In this document: in pieces, positions 47,747-56,538 of the stretch
Position numbering within the stretch: the stretch's first letter is position 1
How the letters are laid out: the number at the start of each line of letters is the position of its first letter
Assembly (NCBI GenBank): GCA_963169235.1
Contig: CAUJCX010000003.1
Span: 17,041 to 81,040, forward strand
DNA from: Actinomycetota bacterium
GTDB lineage: Bacteria; Actinomycetota; Thermoleophilia; Miltoncostaeales; Miltoncostaeaceae
Direction of reading: 5' to 3'
Length of the DNA: 64,000 nucleotides
Translations under genes and position numbers: made by a program
The notes under the pieces: generated by a model
The model's database searches: none
Told to the model about the DNA's origin: nothing
What the model saw: the letters and a program-made list of their open reading frames with translations, nothing else

Positions 47747-48028
47747 TCAGGGGGCCGAGCTCTCGCCGGTGACGGCGGGCCGGCGCCCCGGGCCCCGGGG
47801 CGGCCGTGAACGGCCCCAGATGGTGCTGATCTGGGTGGCGGTCAGGCCCAGCTCGCGGCCCACCCGGCGGGTGCTCCACCCCTGCTCGATGAGGCCGATG
47901 ATCGCCCGGTCGCGCAGGCGGCGCAGGCTGTCGGCGCGCTCCTCGGCCGTGCGGGCCTGCTGGGCGAGATCGCGGGCCTGGCGGGCCAGCGCGTCGATGT
48001 CCGGGCCGTCGCCGCGGGGCGTGCTCAT
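47747..48028 (-). CDS. Small helix-turn-helix protein
   Basis: A 93-residue basic protein. Residues 12-45 form a probable coiled coil (ARQARDLAQQARTAEERADSL) and 40-72 a helix-turn-helix of the resolvase/sigma-70-like type (RRLRDRAIIGLIEQGWST then RRVGRELGLTATQISTIWG). The tail is Arg/Pro-rich. It looks like a small DNA-binding or nucleoid-related protein; no family name can be given. The ATG at 48028 has a purine-rich stretch (GAGAGGGTTGGGG) upstream. It is divergent from the DUF72 gene. Confidence 0.6.
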   Translation of the reverse strand: MSTPRGDGPDIDALARQARDLAQQARTAEERADSLRRLRDRAIIGLIEQGWSTRRVGRELGLTATQISTIWGRSRPPRGPGRRPAVTGESSAP

Positions 48029-48074
48029 GGCCCCAACCCTCTCATACCGGCCGGTTGGCGCCGTCGGCGCCGAC

Positions 48075-48080
48075 TAGGGT
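48075..48080 (+). promoter_or_regulatory. Candidate -10 element of the DUF72 gene
   Basis: TAGGGT, about 25 nt before the GTG start. The leader carries GGGAGG at 6 nt. Confidence 0.35.
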
Positions 48081-48105
48081 GGGGGCGTCGGCCGGGAGGT
48101 GCGCG

Positions 48106-49044
48106 GTGAGCGATGTGAGGGTGGGGACCGCGTCGTGGACGGATCCCGAGTTCATCAAGGCGGGCTGGTACCCGGACGCGGTGAAGAACGACGCGGAGGG
48201 GCGCCTGCGGTTCTACGCGGAGCACTTCCCGATGGTGGAGGTGAACGCCACGTTCTACGCGCTTCCGACGCTGTCGACGGTGGAGGCGTGGGTGGAGCGC
48301 ACGCCGCCCGGGTTCCGGTTCCACGTGAAGGCGCACCAGGTGATCTCGGGCCACCCCAGCGACCCGCGGCGCCTGCCGGAGCCGCTGCGGACGCTGCCGT
48401 TCACGGCCGACGCGAAGGGCCGCATCCGGCGTCCCGGGCGGGCGCTGCGCGACGCGGTCATCGACGCGCAGCTCGAGGCCGTGGGGCCCATGACGGCCCA
48501 GGGCAAGCTGGGCGCGATCCTGCTGCAGCTGCCGCCGTTCGTGGCCGCCGGAGCCGAGCAGGCGGAGGAGGTGGAGCGCATCGTGCGCCGCTTCGCGCCG
48601 GCCCGGGTGGCGGTGGAGTTCCGGCACCGCTCGTGGGTCACCGGCGACGCGCGCGAGCGCACCATGGACATGCTGGCGGGTGCGGGCGCGACGTACGTGT
48701 GCGTCGACGCGCCCCGCCTCGACACCGCGTCGGCGATGCCCCCGATCGCGGAGGTGACCACGCCGGGGCTGGCCTACCTGCGCCTGCACGGCCGCAACGC
48801 CGACACGTGGCACACGGGCCGCTCGGTGGCCGAGCGCTTCGACTACCGCTACCGCGAGGACGAGCTGGAGGAATGGATCGACCCGGTGCTCGACATGGCC
48901 GAGCGGGCCCAGGAGGTGGCCGTCGTGTTCAACAACAACGCCAAGGACTACGCGCTGCGCGGCGCGGAGGACTTCCGCCGCCTGCTGCGCCGCCGCGCCG
49001 GCGAGGACGCCGAGCCGGGCTCGCCGCGCGGCGATCCGGGCTGA
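48106..49044 (+). CDS. DUF72 family protein (YecE-like)
   Basis: A 312-residue soluble protein of the DUF72 TIM-barrel family: ASWTDPEFIKAGWYP at the start, HFPMVEVNATFYALPTLSTVEAWVERTP, FRFHVKAHQVIS, KLGAILLQLPPF, AVEFRHRSWV, YLRLHGRN and VFNNNAKDYA. The biochemical role of DUF72 is not established. The usual length is 240-300, so it is complete. GTG start with GGGAGG upstream. No partner gene is evident. Confidence 0.85.
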   Translation: MSDVRVGTASWTDPEFIKAGWYPDAVKNDAEGRLRFYAEHFPMVEVNATFYALPTLSTVEAWVERTPPGFRFHVKAHQVISGHPSDPRRLPEPLRTLPFTADAKGRIRRPGRALRDAVIDAQLEAVGPMTAQGKLGAILLQLPPFVAAGAEQAEEVERIVRRFAPARVAVEFRHRSWVTGDARERTMDMLAGAGATYVCVDAPRLDTASAMPPIAEVTTPGLAYLRLHGRNADTWHTGRSVAERFDYRYREDELEEWIDPVLDMAERAQEVAVVFNNNAKDYALRGAEDFRRLLRRRAGEDAEPGSPRGDPG

Positions 49045-49093
49045 GCCCCGGCCCGGTCCGGCGGGCCCGTGCGCACACCGTGCGCCCCAGCCC

Positions 49094-49121
49094 TCAGCAG
49101 ATCGCGTGGTGCGCCCGATAC
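49094..49121 (+). promoter_or_regulatory. Candidate sigma-28-type promoter of the M48-like gene
   Basis: TCAG-N16-CCCGATAC. The start of transcription would fall near 49128, downstream of an ATG at 49122, which favours GTG 49164 as the start codon of the next gene. Confidence 0.5.
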
Positions 49122-49163
49122 ATGAGGAGGAACACCCCGCCACGACGACCCGCCGGACCCCAC

Positions 49164-50708
49164 GTGCGCCTACATCGTCACCCCAGCGACACCGGACTCC
49201 ATCCGGTCCATGCCCTGACCCATCCCGCCCTGTGGGCTCTGGCGGAGGACGCCTGCGCCCGTGCCGGCGCCGGCGCGCCCGCATCGGTCACCGTGACGCC
49301 GCACGTGGACGTGCGCGCCCGGCACGACAACGACGGCGTGCATGTGCTGGTGGGCCTCCCCGCGCTGGCCGGGATGAGCGTCGGGCAGATCGACGCGATG
49401 CTCGCGTGCGAGCTGTCCGCCGGCGGACGCCGGGGACGAGGGCTGCGCCGCGGCGCCCGCCCCTTCGCGGCCCCGGACGACGTGCGGGCGGCGTTCGAGC
49501 GCCTGCCCCGGGTCCAGGCCCTGTGGGACGTCGTCGTCCGCGACTACGTCCCGCTGGCGCACGCGGCCGGCCTGCGCGCCTCGCGCGCGGAGGCGCTGGC
49601 GGCCCTGATGCAGCAGCAGCCCACGCATCCCGGGGTGACGACCCCGTGGGTGGGGCGGCACCGCGACGTGCGGCTGCCCGTGGACGTCGCCGACGACGGG
49701 GACGACGACGGCGAGGACGTCGTCGAGGCCCACGAGGCGGCCCACGCCGCGGCCGTGGGGCTGCTGGCGGGCGGCGCCGCGGCGTGGGAGGAGATCGAGG
49801 ACGACCTGTGGCCCTCCGAGGCCCCGTGGGCGTCGTGGGACGAGGTCGCCCGGGTGGAGGGCGTCCGCGTGCTGGAGGGGGCCCTGGAGCCCGCGTGCGC
49901 CGCGTGCGGCGTCGCCGCGACACCGGCCGCGGGACGCTTCGAGCGCGTGCTGGCCGCGCTGGCGCGACGCGGCGTCGGCCCGCGCGCCCCCGAGGCGGGC
50001 TTGGCGGACGCGGTGGAGGCCATCGCCTGGGACGCGCTGATCACGTCGGGGGACGCCCGGTTCGCGGTGTCGTGGTCGGGCTCTCCCGTGGCGGTCGTCG
50101 ACCGCGACGGGGACGACCCGGCCCTGCGCACGGTTGTGCAGGGAGCCATCACCGACTCGCGCCTGGTCGACGTGCTGCGGGCGAAGGTGGACGCGCTGCG
50201 GCTGGGCGGCACGTCGCAGGGAGTGCTGGAGGCCGCCGCCACCACCGCGCCCATGTCCGCCGTCGCCGGGTTCATCTCATCCGTGGCGCTCGGTCTGCCG
50301 GACGCCGATGGCGATCACCTGGTCGACGTCATCGTCACCGGCATGGGGCTCCTGGTGGTGCCGCGCGCCGAGGGGGCCGCAAGCGCCCCGGGCCGCGTCG
50401 CGCGCCACGTGCTCGAAGGGCGCGGGGCGGGATGGATCGCGTTCCCGCACATCGCGGGCGCCGACCTGCTCATCACCGAGGACGGCTGGGCCCTGACGCT
50501 GGGCCTGGTGGGGGGCGGCTACGGCGTGCTGCGGCAACTGGAGGGCACGGGGATGCGCGGCGAGCCCGAGGCGACCATCGCCCGCAGGCTGGGCAGCCGC
50601 CTACGGGTCAGCCGGGTCGCCCCGCACGACGGCGCCGATGCCACGGCGGTCGCGGCAGCTGCCCCTCGGCCCACAGGCATCCCAGCACCACGCTGGGCAG
50701 CCGCGTGA
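49164..50708 (+). CDS. M48-like protein with lost zinc motif
   Basis: A 514-residue protein. Residues about 15-100 align in pattern with M48 (HtpX-like) metallopeptidases: a strand (VTVTPHVDVRARH), VHVLVGLPALAGMSVGQIDAMLACELSAG where active enzymes have HExxH. Here the motif reads CELSA, so zinc binding by it is lost. PRVQALWDVVVRDYVPLAHAAGLR fits the later M48 region. No TM helices. An acidic segment and a second half of unknown fold (LGGGYGVLRQLEG, ADLLITEDGWALTLGLV) follow. GTG 49164 is preferred because of the promoter at 49094-49121; ATG 49122 is the alternative. Its end overlaps the opposite gene by 101 bp. Confidence 0.6.
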   Translation: MRLHRHPSDTGLHPVHALTHPALWALAEDACARAGAGAPASVTVTPHVDVRARHDNDGVHVLVGLPALAGMSVGQIDAMLACELSAGGRRGRGLRRGARPFAAPDDVRAAFERLPRVQALWDVVVRDYVPLAHAAGLRASRAEALAALMQQQPTHPGVTTPWVGRHRDVRLPVDVADDGDDDGEDVVEAHEAAHAAAVGLLAGGAAAWEEIEDDLWPSEAPWASWDEVARVEGVRVLEGALEPACAACGVAATPAAGRFERVLAALARRGVGPRAPEAGLADAVEAIAWDALITSGDARFAVSWSGSPVAVVDRDGDDPALRTVVQGAITDSRLVDVLRAKVDALRLGGTSQGVLEAAATTAPMSAVAGFISSVALGLPDADGDHLVDVIVTGMGLLVVPRAEGAASAPGRVARHVLEGRGAGWIAFPHIAGADLLITEDGWALTLGLVGGGYGVLRQLEGTGMRGEPEATIARRLGSRLRVSRVAPHDGADATAVAAAAPRPTGIPAPRWAAA

Positions 50709-52290
50709 CGTCGCCGTACACCAGGTAGCGGGGCTGCCACTCCGGGAAGAACTTCTCGTTGAACGACATCAGGCGCTCGAGCTGGAAGTAGCGATCGCCG
50801 CGCCGCAGCACCGCGGCGAACAGCCGGGCGCCGCGTGAGCGGGGATCGCGCAGCACGCCCCCGAACGCCGCGAAGTTGAGCGACACGCGGGCGATGCCGG
50901 CGTCGCGGAACCACTCCAGCGACCGGGCCACGAGGAACTCGCTCAGGCCGTTGGGGGTGTCGGGGTCGCGGCGCATGAACGACAGCGACGCGGCGTCACC
51001 ACCGGCGGGCACGAACTGCAGGAACCCGCGGGCGACCCCCTCGCCGTCGCGGGCGATGGCCACCCACGTGTCGCGCTGGTGGCGTCCGCCGATGTCGTCC
51101 AGCGCCATCGAGAAGCCGCGCTCCGGCTCGCCCCGCAGCCAGCGCCGGGAGATCTCCCGCAGCTCGTCGAGCGTCGTGGGGTCGAGGTCACCCAGCAGTT
51201 GCATCGAGAACGTGAAGCCGGCCCGCTCGATGCGGTTGACCGACTGACGCACCTTGCGGATGGGGCGACCCGTCAGCGTGAACCGCTCGGTGAACACGAT
51301 CGCCTCGTCGCCCATGTAGATGCGGTGCATGCCGCGCTCGCGGTACACCGCGCACATCGCCTCGTCGGCGCCCACCGCGGCCAGGGGGACGCCCTCCCGG
51401 CGGCAGAGGTCCTCCAACGTCGCCAGGAGGCTCGGGATGCTGTCCTCGGGCCCGACCGGGTCGCCCGACACCAGCAGCACGCCCGGCTCGCGTCGCACCG
51501 CGGCGAACGCCTTCCCGTCGGGCGCCCACACGTGCGAGACGTCCGGCCGCAGCGTGAAGAAGCTCAGGGAGTCGGCACCGTGGGCGCGCACCACCTCCAG
51601 CGCGCGGGCGATGCCCGGCTCGGCCACCAAGTCGGGCGGCGGCGCCGGGGCGGCCAGCGCGGCCCGGGCCAGGAGCGCCATCGACACGAGCCCCAGGAGC
51701 CCGGTGAGCGCCGCCAGGATCTGGGCGAGCCCCTCGGTGTCGACCGGCGCGGTCGCCGCCACCAGCAGCGTCACGGCCTCCCGCGACCCCTCCGACCACG
51801 ACCACTCGCCCGGGTCGCGTCCCATGGTCAGCCACGACGCCAGGGCGGCGCACGCAAGCGCCCCCAACAGCATCCCGTACACCGCCCGGGGCGTGCGCGC
51901 GGCCGGGCGGTCGCCGGGCACCACGTAGCCGTCGCGGGCGATCAACAGCAGCGCCAGCGTGCCCCACGTCGCCAGCACCACCAGCATCGACGGGCTCCAC
52001 AGCGTCGCGATCAGCGCCAAGAGGGCGAACAGCACCATGCACGTCACCCAGGCCCGGCGCCGCCGTCCCCACAGCGCGGGTGCCAGCACCAGGAACGCCA
52101 CGCCCACCGGCAGCATCAGCCCGCCGGCGATGGGGTAGAGGTCGAGCGGGTTGAGCCACCGGTCGACGCGTCCGCTCTCCGCCGGCACGCCGACGCCCCG
52201 CACCAGGTACGCGAGGCCGGTCACGGCCAGCAGCGCGGCCACGATGGCGGGGATCCAGTGGGTTCGGACGGCGGTGAGGACGTGGTTCAT
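50608..52290 (-). CDS. Phosphatidylglycerol lysyltransferase-like membrane protein (DUF2156)
   Basis: A 560-residue protein. The N-terminal half (about 10-225) has six or so TM helices. The C-terminal half is the DUF2156 double-GNAT domain of MprF/LysX-type enzymes: ARALEVVRAHGADSLSFFTLRPD, VLLVSGDPVGPEDSIPSLLATL, RIYMGDEAIVF, GRPIRKVRQSVNRIERAGF, GLSEFLVARSLEWFRDAGI, and LMSFNEKFFPEWQPRYLVY. Such proteins transfer an aminoacyl group from tRNA to membrane lipid. It lacks a lysyl-tRNA synthetase domain. ATG 52290. Its last 33 codons lie over the end of the M48-like gene. Confidence 0.88.
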   Translation of the reverse strand: MNHVLTAVRTHWIPAIVAALLAVTGLAYLVRGVGVPAESGRVDRWLNPLDLYPIAGGLMLPVGVAFLVLAPALWGRRRRAWVTCMVLFALLALIATLWSPSMLVVLATWGTLALLLIARDGYVVPGDRPAARTPRAVYGMLLGALACAALASWLTMGRDPGEWSWSEGSREAVTLLVAATAPVDTEGLAQILAALTGLLGLVSMALLARAALAAPAPPPDLVAEPGIARALEVVRAHGADSLSFFTLRPDVSHVWAPDGKAFAAVRREPGVLLVSGDPVGPEDSIPSLLATLEDLCRREGVPLAAVGADEAMCAVYRERGMHRIYMGDEAIVFTERFTLTGRPIRKVRQSVNRIERAGFTFSMQLLGDLDPTTLDELREISRRWLRGEPERGFSMALDDIGGRHQRDTWVAIARDGEGVARGFLQFVPAGGDAASLSFMRRDPDTPNGLSEFLVARSLEWFRDAGIARVSLNFAAFGGVLRDPRSRGARLFAAVLRRGDRYFQLERLMSFNEKFFPEWQPRYLVYGDVTRLPSVVLGCLWAEGQLPRPPWHRRRRAGRPG

Positions 52291-52429
52291 GACAGGCGTT
52301 TCCGCGAGGGTGGGCCCCCCGGTGGACGGGACCGACACCGAGGCTAGCGCGGCGGGACGGTATCCCGCACGGCCGGCGGGACCGTGGTGGGACAATGGGC
52401 CCGAACCGTTCCGCGACCGCGAGGTGCCC

Positions 52430-53107
52430 GTGACACACGAGACGAAAGCGCAACCCTGGGTGGCCGTCGAGGGCATCGCCCGTCGCCGCGTCGCGCCGGA
52501 CGAGACCGTCGTGCGCATCGACGTCTCCACCCCCGTGGTGCCGACCCCGCAGGAGGCGCTGTCGCAGGCGGCCGCGGCCCGGGGCCGCGTGCGTGACCGG
52601 CTGGATGAGGAGCTCGCGGGCGTGGAGGTGAGCGACGTGCGCATCACCACGGTCGCCGAGCACGGCGAGCGCAAGGAGAAGGCGGACGGCGCGGTGGTGA
52701 CCCGCTACGTGGTGGTGGGTTACACGGGCGTGGGCGCCATCAACGTGCGCGCGGCCGCCGACCGCGCCGCCGACATCGTGAACGCCGTGGGCGGGCACCC
52801 GGACGCCGCGTCCGTGTCGCCGGACTTCCGCGTGTCGGGCGCGTTGCGCGACGCCACGGTGGCCGAGCTGGAGGCCGACGCGATGCGGGACGCCCGGGTG
52901 CGGGCCGAGCGGCTGGCCGGAGTGGAGAGCCGGCGCGTGGGCGCCCCTCTGCGCGTCGAGGCGGGCGGCGGGGCACCAGGAGGCGGCATGCCGTACGCGA
53001 AGGTGGCCTCCCTGCGGGTAGCTGACGCGCCCGGCGTCGACGAGCTGGACCCCGAGCAGGTGGAGATCACGGCTTGCGTTTACGTGAGGTTTGCGCTGGA
53101 GGGCTGA
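52430..53107 (+). CDS. SIMPL domain protein
   Basis: A 225-residue protein with one SIMPL (DUF541) domain: VAVEGIARRRVAPDETVVRIDVSTP at the start, ALSQAAAARGRVRDRLDEEL, a central DVRITTVAEHG, and the final ADAPGVDELDPEQVEITACVYVRF. SIMPL proteins (YggE, BP26) form ring oligomers, usually in the envelope, and are linked to oxidative stress. There is no signal peptide here, so it may be cytoplasmic. GAGG lies 5 nt before the GTG. Divergent from the lysyltransferase gene; a GACAAT (52391-52396) could be its -10. Confidence 0.8.
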   Translation: MTHETKAQPWVAVEGIARRRVAPDETVVRIDVSTPVVPTPQEALSQAAAARGRVRDRLDEELAGVEVSDVRITTVAEHGERKEKADGAVVTRYVVVGYTGVGAINVRAAADRAADIVNAVGGHPDAASVSPDFRVSGALRDATVAELEADAMRDARVRAERLAGVESRRVGAPLRVEAGGGAPGGGMPYAKVASLRVADAPGVDELDPEQVEITACVYVRFALEG

Positions 53108-53161
53108 CCCGGCGTCGCAGATACGGTGAGGCATCCCGTCCACGGCCGCCTGATTCTCCGC

Positions 53162-53167
53162 TACCGT
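53162..53167 (+). promoter_or_regulatory. Candidate -10 element, leaderless start of the 53176 gene
   Basis: TACCGT, then 8 nt, then ATG. The same hexamer occurs upstream of glgA. Confidence 0.4.
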
Positions 53168-53175
53168 GGCCGCGA

Positions 53176-53637
53176 ATGGACGAGCGCGAAGTTCTCACAT
53201 GGCAGGGGTTCGGTGACATGAGCGCTCGCCTCGCCGGCGAGATACGCGCCGACGGCTTCGTGCCGGACGCCGTGCTGGGCATCGCCCGCGGGGGGTTGTT
53301 CCTGGCCGGCTCGCTGGCGTACCTGCTCGGGGTCAAGTCGGTGTTCCTGATCAACGTCGAGTTCTACACCGGCGTCGATCAGCGACTGGCCGAGCCCATC
53401 ATCCTGCCGCCGCAGCTGAGCATGCACGACATCGCCGACATGAACCTGCTGATCGCCGACGACGTGGCCGACACCGGCGCGACGCTCGCATTGGTGCGCG
53501 ACCTGTGCCGCAGCCACGCGCGCCACACCCGCAGCGCGGTGCTGTACGAGAAGCCCGTCAGCGTCGTGCGCTGCGACTACGTCGGTTCGCGCACCGACCG
53601 CTGGATCGTGTTCCCCTGGACCGACAGGGATGGCTGA
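53176..53637 (+). CDS. Phosphoribosyltransferase family protein
   Basis: A 153-residue type I phosphoribosyltransferase. The PRPP loop reads LLIADDVADTGATLALV, with Ala in place of the usual second residue (VDD/EDD). The opening ARLAGEIRADGFVPDAVLGIARGGLFLAGSLAYLLG is typical of Gpt/HPRT-like proteins. These join purine bases to PRPP; the base cannot be told. Length fits a minimal xanthine/hypoxanthine type. The ATG has no ribosome binding site, and a candidate -10 lies 8 nt upstream. It is 129 bp from the next gene. Confidence 0.82.
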   Translation: MDEREVLTWQGFGDMSARLAGEIRADGFVPDAVLGIARGGLFLAGSLAYLLGVKSVFLINVEFYTGVDQRLAEPIILPPQLSMHDIADMNLLIADDVADTGATLALVRDLCRSHARHTRSAVLYEKPVSVVRCDYVGSRTDRWIVFPWTDRDG

Positions 53638-53693
53638 CGCGCCCAGCCCGCGATGCTCACAGACGCACCCCCACCGAGGCCCCGCGCGTGTGG

Positions 53694-53721
53694 TCAAGTG
53701 CGCAGGCGTTCGTGCCGAGTC
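53694..53721 (+). promoter_or_regulatory. Candidate sigma-28-type promoter of the GGDEF gene
   Basis: TCAA-N16-GCCGAGTC, about 46 nt before the ATG at 53767. Confidence 0.5.
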
Positions 53722-53766
53722 CTCCGGGGCGTCCTCCGTCCCGCGACCGTCTGAACCCGTCACCGC

Positions 53767-55408
53767 ATGACCGGCCGGCTCCGCTACCTCATCGTGACCA
53801 TGCTGATCGCCGCGCAGGCCGTGACGATCCTGTCGGTGCTGGCCGTCCGGCACCGGCAGAACGCCGATGAGGCCGACCGCCGCGCCCATGAGGTGATGTC
53901 CGCGAGCGTCGATCGCACCGTCGACACCCTGGCATGGGACCTGAAGGACGCCGAGCGCATCACCGGCGAGCTGGCGCTGGTGTTCGGCTCCCGCGGCCTG
54001 CGCCGCGATCTCTTCCCCGCCGTGGCCCGGGCCGAGGTGGCCGCGATGGTCATGAACCCCGAGCTCAACACGGTGCACATGGCCACGACCGACGGCCGTT
54101 TCGTGGTGGCCCGGCGCACCGCCAACGTGATCATCGTGGCCAGCCGGGGCCCGGGCGACGCCCGCCCCGTCGAGCGGATCTACTCAAGCGGCGGGCGCCC
54201 CCTGACACCCGACCGCCCGGTTGCCGACGAGGGGTACGACCCGGCCCGGCGCCCCTGGTTCCGGAGTGCGCTGCGAGCCAACGGCCAGACGTGGACCGAG
54301 CCGCACGTGTCGCACTACACCGACGAGGCCAGCGTCGCCTCCGTGCACGCGTTCTCGCTCCCCGGTGGCATGACGTTCGTGATCGCCACCCAGCTGGGCC
54401 TGTCGCATCTGTCGGCCCTCATGCGCGGTGTGCCGGGCACCGCGTCGGGTTCGGCGTTCGTGGTCGACGACAACGGCACGGTGGTGGCGGTGCAGTCCGC
54501 CGGGAAGGGCGACCTCGTGGTCGGCCCGGCCGGGCGGTCCCGCGTCGCCCGGCTGGGCGAGGTGGCGGGAACCGGTCGCGAGCAGCAGATCGTGCGCGCT
54601 CTCAACGGCCGCCTGCCGGCCGCGGGCACGCTCATCACCCGCCTTCCGCTGCCGGGGGGCGAACGAATGGTGGCGGCCCGCACCATGGAGCTCACCGGCG
54701 GCGAACGCTGGACGGCGATCACGCAGGCACCCGTCTCCGAGCTTGACGCGGGCCTCGCGACCAGCGGACGCGACACGTGGATCATCCTGGCCGTCTCGAC
54801 CGCGGCGTGCCTCTTGGCGTCGATGGTGCTGGTGACGGCCACCCGCCCGCTGGACGGCCTGCACCGCCGCGCCACGCTGGACGCCCTCACCGGCATCCCC
54901 AACCGCTCCGAGCTGATGCGCCAGGGCGCGGAGATCGCCGAGTGCGCGCGCGAGAACGGCGAGCCGCTGACCGTGGTCGCCCTCGACCTGGACGGGTTCA
55001 AGGCGATCAACGACACGTACGGTCACGGCGAGGGCGACATCGTGTTTGCGCCTGTTCGCCCAGCGGGTGAAGGCCGCGCTGCGTCCGGGCGACGTGGTGG
55101 GCCGCCTGGGCGGGGACGAGTTCGTGGCCGTGCTGCGCCAGGTGCCGCCGTCCGACGCGGGGGAGGTGGTGGTGCGCCTGCTCGAGAGCGTCGGGTCGCA
55201 GCCGGTACACACCGCCAAGGCCGTCCACAGCATTCGCGCCACGGCGGGCGTCGAGGCTCTCCACGCCGGGCACGACTTCGCCGCCATGGTCGAGCGGGCC
55301 GATCAGGCCCTCATCGCCGGCAAGGCGTCCGGAAAGGGGCGCCCGTACCTCTCGTCCCGCGTCGGCGCGGCGCGGGCCGACTCGCAGCCGGACTTCGTGC
55401 CAGAGTAG
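53767..55408 (+). pseudogene. Cache-GGDEF diguanylate cyclase, interrupted by a one-base frameshift
   Basis: The first frame gives TM1 (about 6-27), a dCache/PDC-type extracellular sensor (VVARRTANVIIVAS, DPARRPWFRSAL, ASVHAFSLPG), TM2 (338-358) and the start of a GGDEF domain (RATLDALTGIPNRSELM, ALDLDGFKAINDTYGHGEGDIV). It then loses similarity. The next frame, from about 55048, continues exactly with LFAQRVKAALRPGDVVGRLGGDEFVAVL and ends at 55408. An extra T in GTGTTTGCG (TTT at 55045-55047) explains this; GTGTTGCGC would restore GDIVLRLFAQRV. The restored product has 546 residues with intact GGDEF. It could be a real mutation, phase variation or a sequencing error. Confidence 0.9.
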
Positions 55409-55438
55409 CGCCCCGGACACGGGCGAAAGGCGGCACGC

Positions 55439-56104
55439 ATGGCGGTGACGGACGGGGAGCTCACCGAGCTGGCGACGCGGGTCTCGTCCAGCGCGTTGCA
55501 CGATTGCCTGGTGAAGGTGCACGGTCATCCGTGCGTCGTCACGGGCCTCACGTGCCCGACGCCGGGGCGCGTGCTGTTCGGGCCGGCGGCCACCATGGCG
55601 TTCCTACCCCATCGCGCCGACCTGTTCGGCGACCCCCGCCACGACTTCGCGTCGGTCTACTACCGCGCCGTGGGGGACGCTGCCCGGGGCGCCGTGCTGG
55701 TCATGTCGTGCGGGGGCATGCCCGACCAGGCCCTCGCGGGGGGCAAGAAGCTCTCGCGGGCGGCCTTCCAGGGGGTGGCCGGAGCGCTCACCGACGGGCG
55801 CTTGCGCGACCTGCACGAGCTCGCCGACCTGGGCCTTGCGCTGTACTGCGGCGGCGAGGCGGTGGCTCCCGCCAACGGCGTGCTGACGCCGTACGAGGCC
55901 GGCGTCCCCGTGCAGGTGGGCGGCGTGACGGTCGTGCCCGGCGACTACGTGTTCGCCGACCGCGCCGGCGCCGTCGTCATGCCCGCCGCCGTCGTGGGCG
56001 ACGTGATGCGGGCGGCCGCCGCGCTCGAGCAGGCCGACCGGGACGTGGTGGACGCCAGCCGGGACGAGGCGGCCGACCGGGCGCGGCACGCCACGGGCGG
56101 CTGA
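55439..56104 (+). CDS. RraA-like family protein
   Basis: A 221-residue protein of the RraA / 4-hydroxy-4-methyl-2-oxoglutarate aldolase fold: SSALHDCLVKVHG, GRVLFGPAATM, GAVLVMSCGGMPDQALAGGKKLSRAAFQGVAGALTDGRLRDL, and the closing VQVGGVTVVPGDYVFADRAGAVVMPA. True RraA inhibits RNase E; the aldolases cleave oxo-acids using a metal. The residues that separate these roles (G-x20-R-D) are present in ALTDGRLRDL, in line with the aldolase family, but the substrate is unknown. No operon partner; it follows the frameshifted gene by 30 bp. Confidence 0.8.
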   Translation: MAVTDGELTELATRVSSSALHDCLVKVHGHPCVVTGLTCPTPGRVLFGPAATMAFLPHRADLFGDPRHDFASVYYRAVGDAARGAVLVMSCGGMPDQALAGGKKLSRAAFQGVAGALTDGRLRDLHELADLGLALYCGGEAVAPANGVLTPYEAGVPVQVGGVTVVPGDYVFADRAGAVVMPAAVVGDVMRAAAALEQADRDVVDASRDEAADRARHATGG

Positions 56105-56193
56105 ACCCCGGGGTTGGCGCGCAGGAGCAAGTCCTGCGATGATTCAGGGGTGGTCGCCGTCGCCGCGACCCACGCCGGTTCCGAACGAAAGCG

Positions 56194-56520
56194 ATGCCCG
56201 TGGTCACCATCACCCCTTCCGCCGCCGCCGCCCTGGCCGGCTTGCTCGCCAAGGATGAGACCACCGGTGACGGCCTGCGCCTGGAGGTCATCCCGGGCGG
56301 CTGCTCCGGGTTCGAGTACAGCATGAGCCTGGCCGACGCCAAGGACGGCGACGAGGTGATCGAGCACGAGGGCGCCCGCCTGATCCTCGACAAGTTCAGC
56401 GTGCCGTACCTGCTGGGCGCCGAGGTGGACTACGAGGAGAGCTTCCAGGGCGCGGGGTTCGTGATCAAGAACCCCAACGCGACCGCCGCGTGCGGTTGCG
56501 GCAAGAGCTTCCAGACCTGA
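56194..56520 (+). CDS. erpA: Iron-sulfur cluster carrier, HesB/IscA/ErpA type
   Basis: A 108-residue A-type Fe-S carrier with the three conserved cysteines: GGCSGFEY and the terminal ACGCGKSF. The body (VTITPSAAAALAGLLA, GLRLEVIPGGCSG, VPYLLGAEVDYEESFQGAGFVIKNPNATAACGCG) is full length. It receives or delivers Fe-S clusters to apoproteins. ErpA rather than IscA is suggested by the PNAT(A)ACGCG end, but the assignment is tentative. No suf or isc genes are adjacent. No good ribosome binding site was seen. Confidence 0.9.
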   Translation: MPVVTITPSAAAALAGLLAKDETTGDGLRLEVIPGGCSGFEYSMSLADAKDGDEVIEHEGARLILDKFSVPYLLGAEVDYEESFQGAGFVIKNPNATAACGCGKSFQT

Positions 56521-56538
56521 CGCCGCGGGGGCGGGGAC

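Noticed and set aside
49731..49745. HEAAH (HExxH-like) sequence in the M48-like protein
   Set aside because: It is in an acidic/alanine-rich segment, outside the M48 motif position, and lacks a third ligand pattern.
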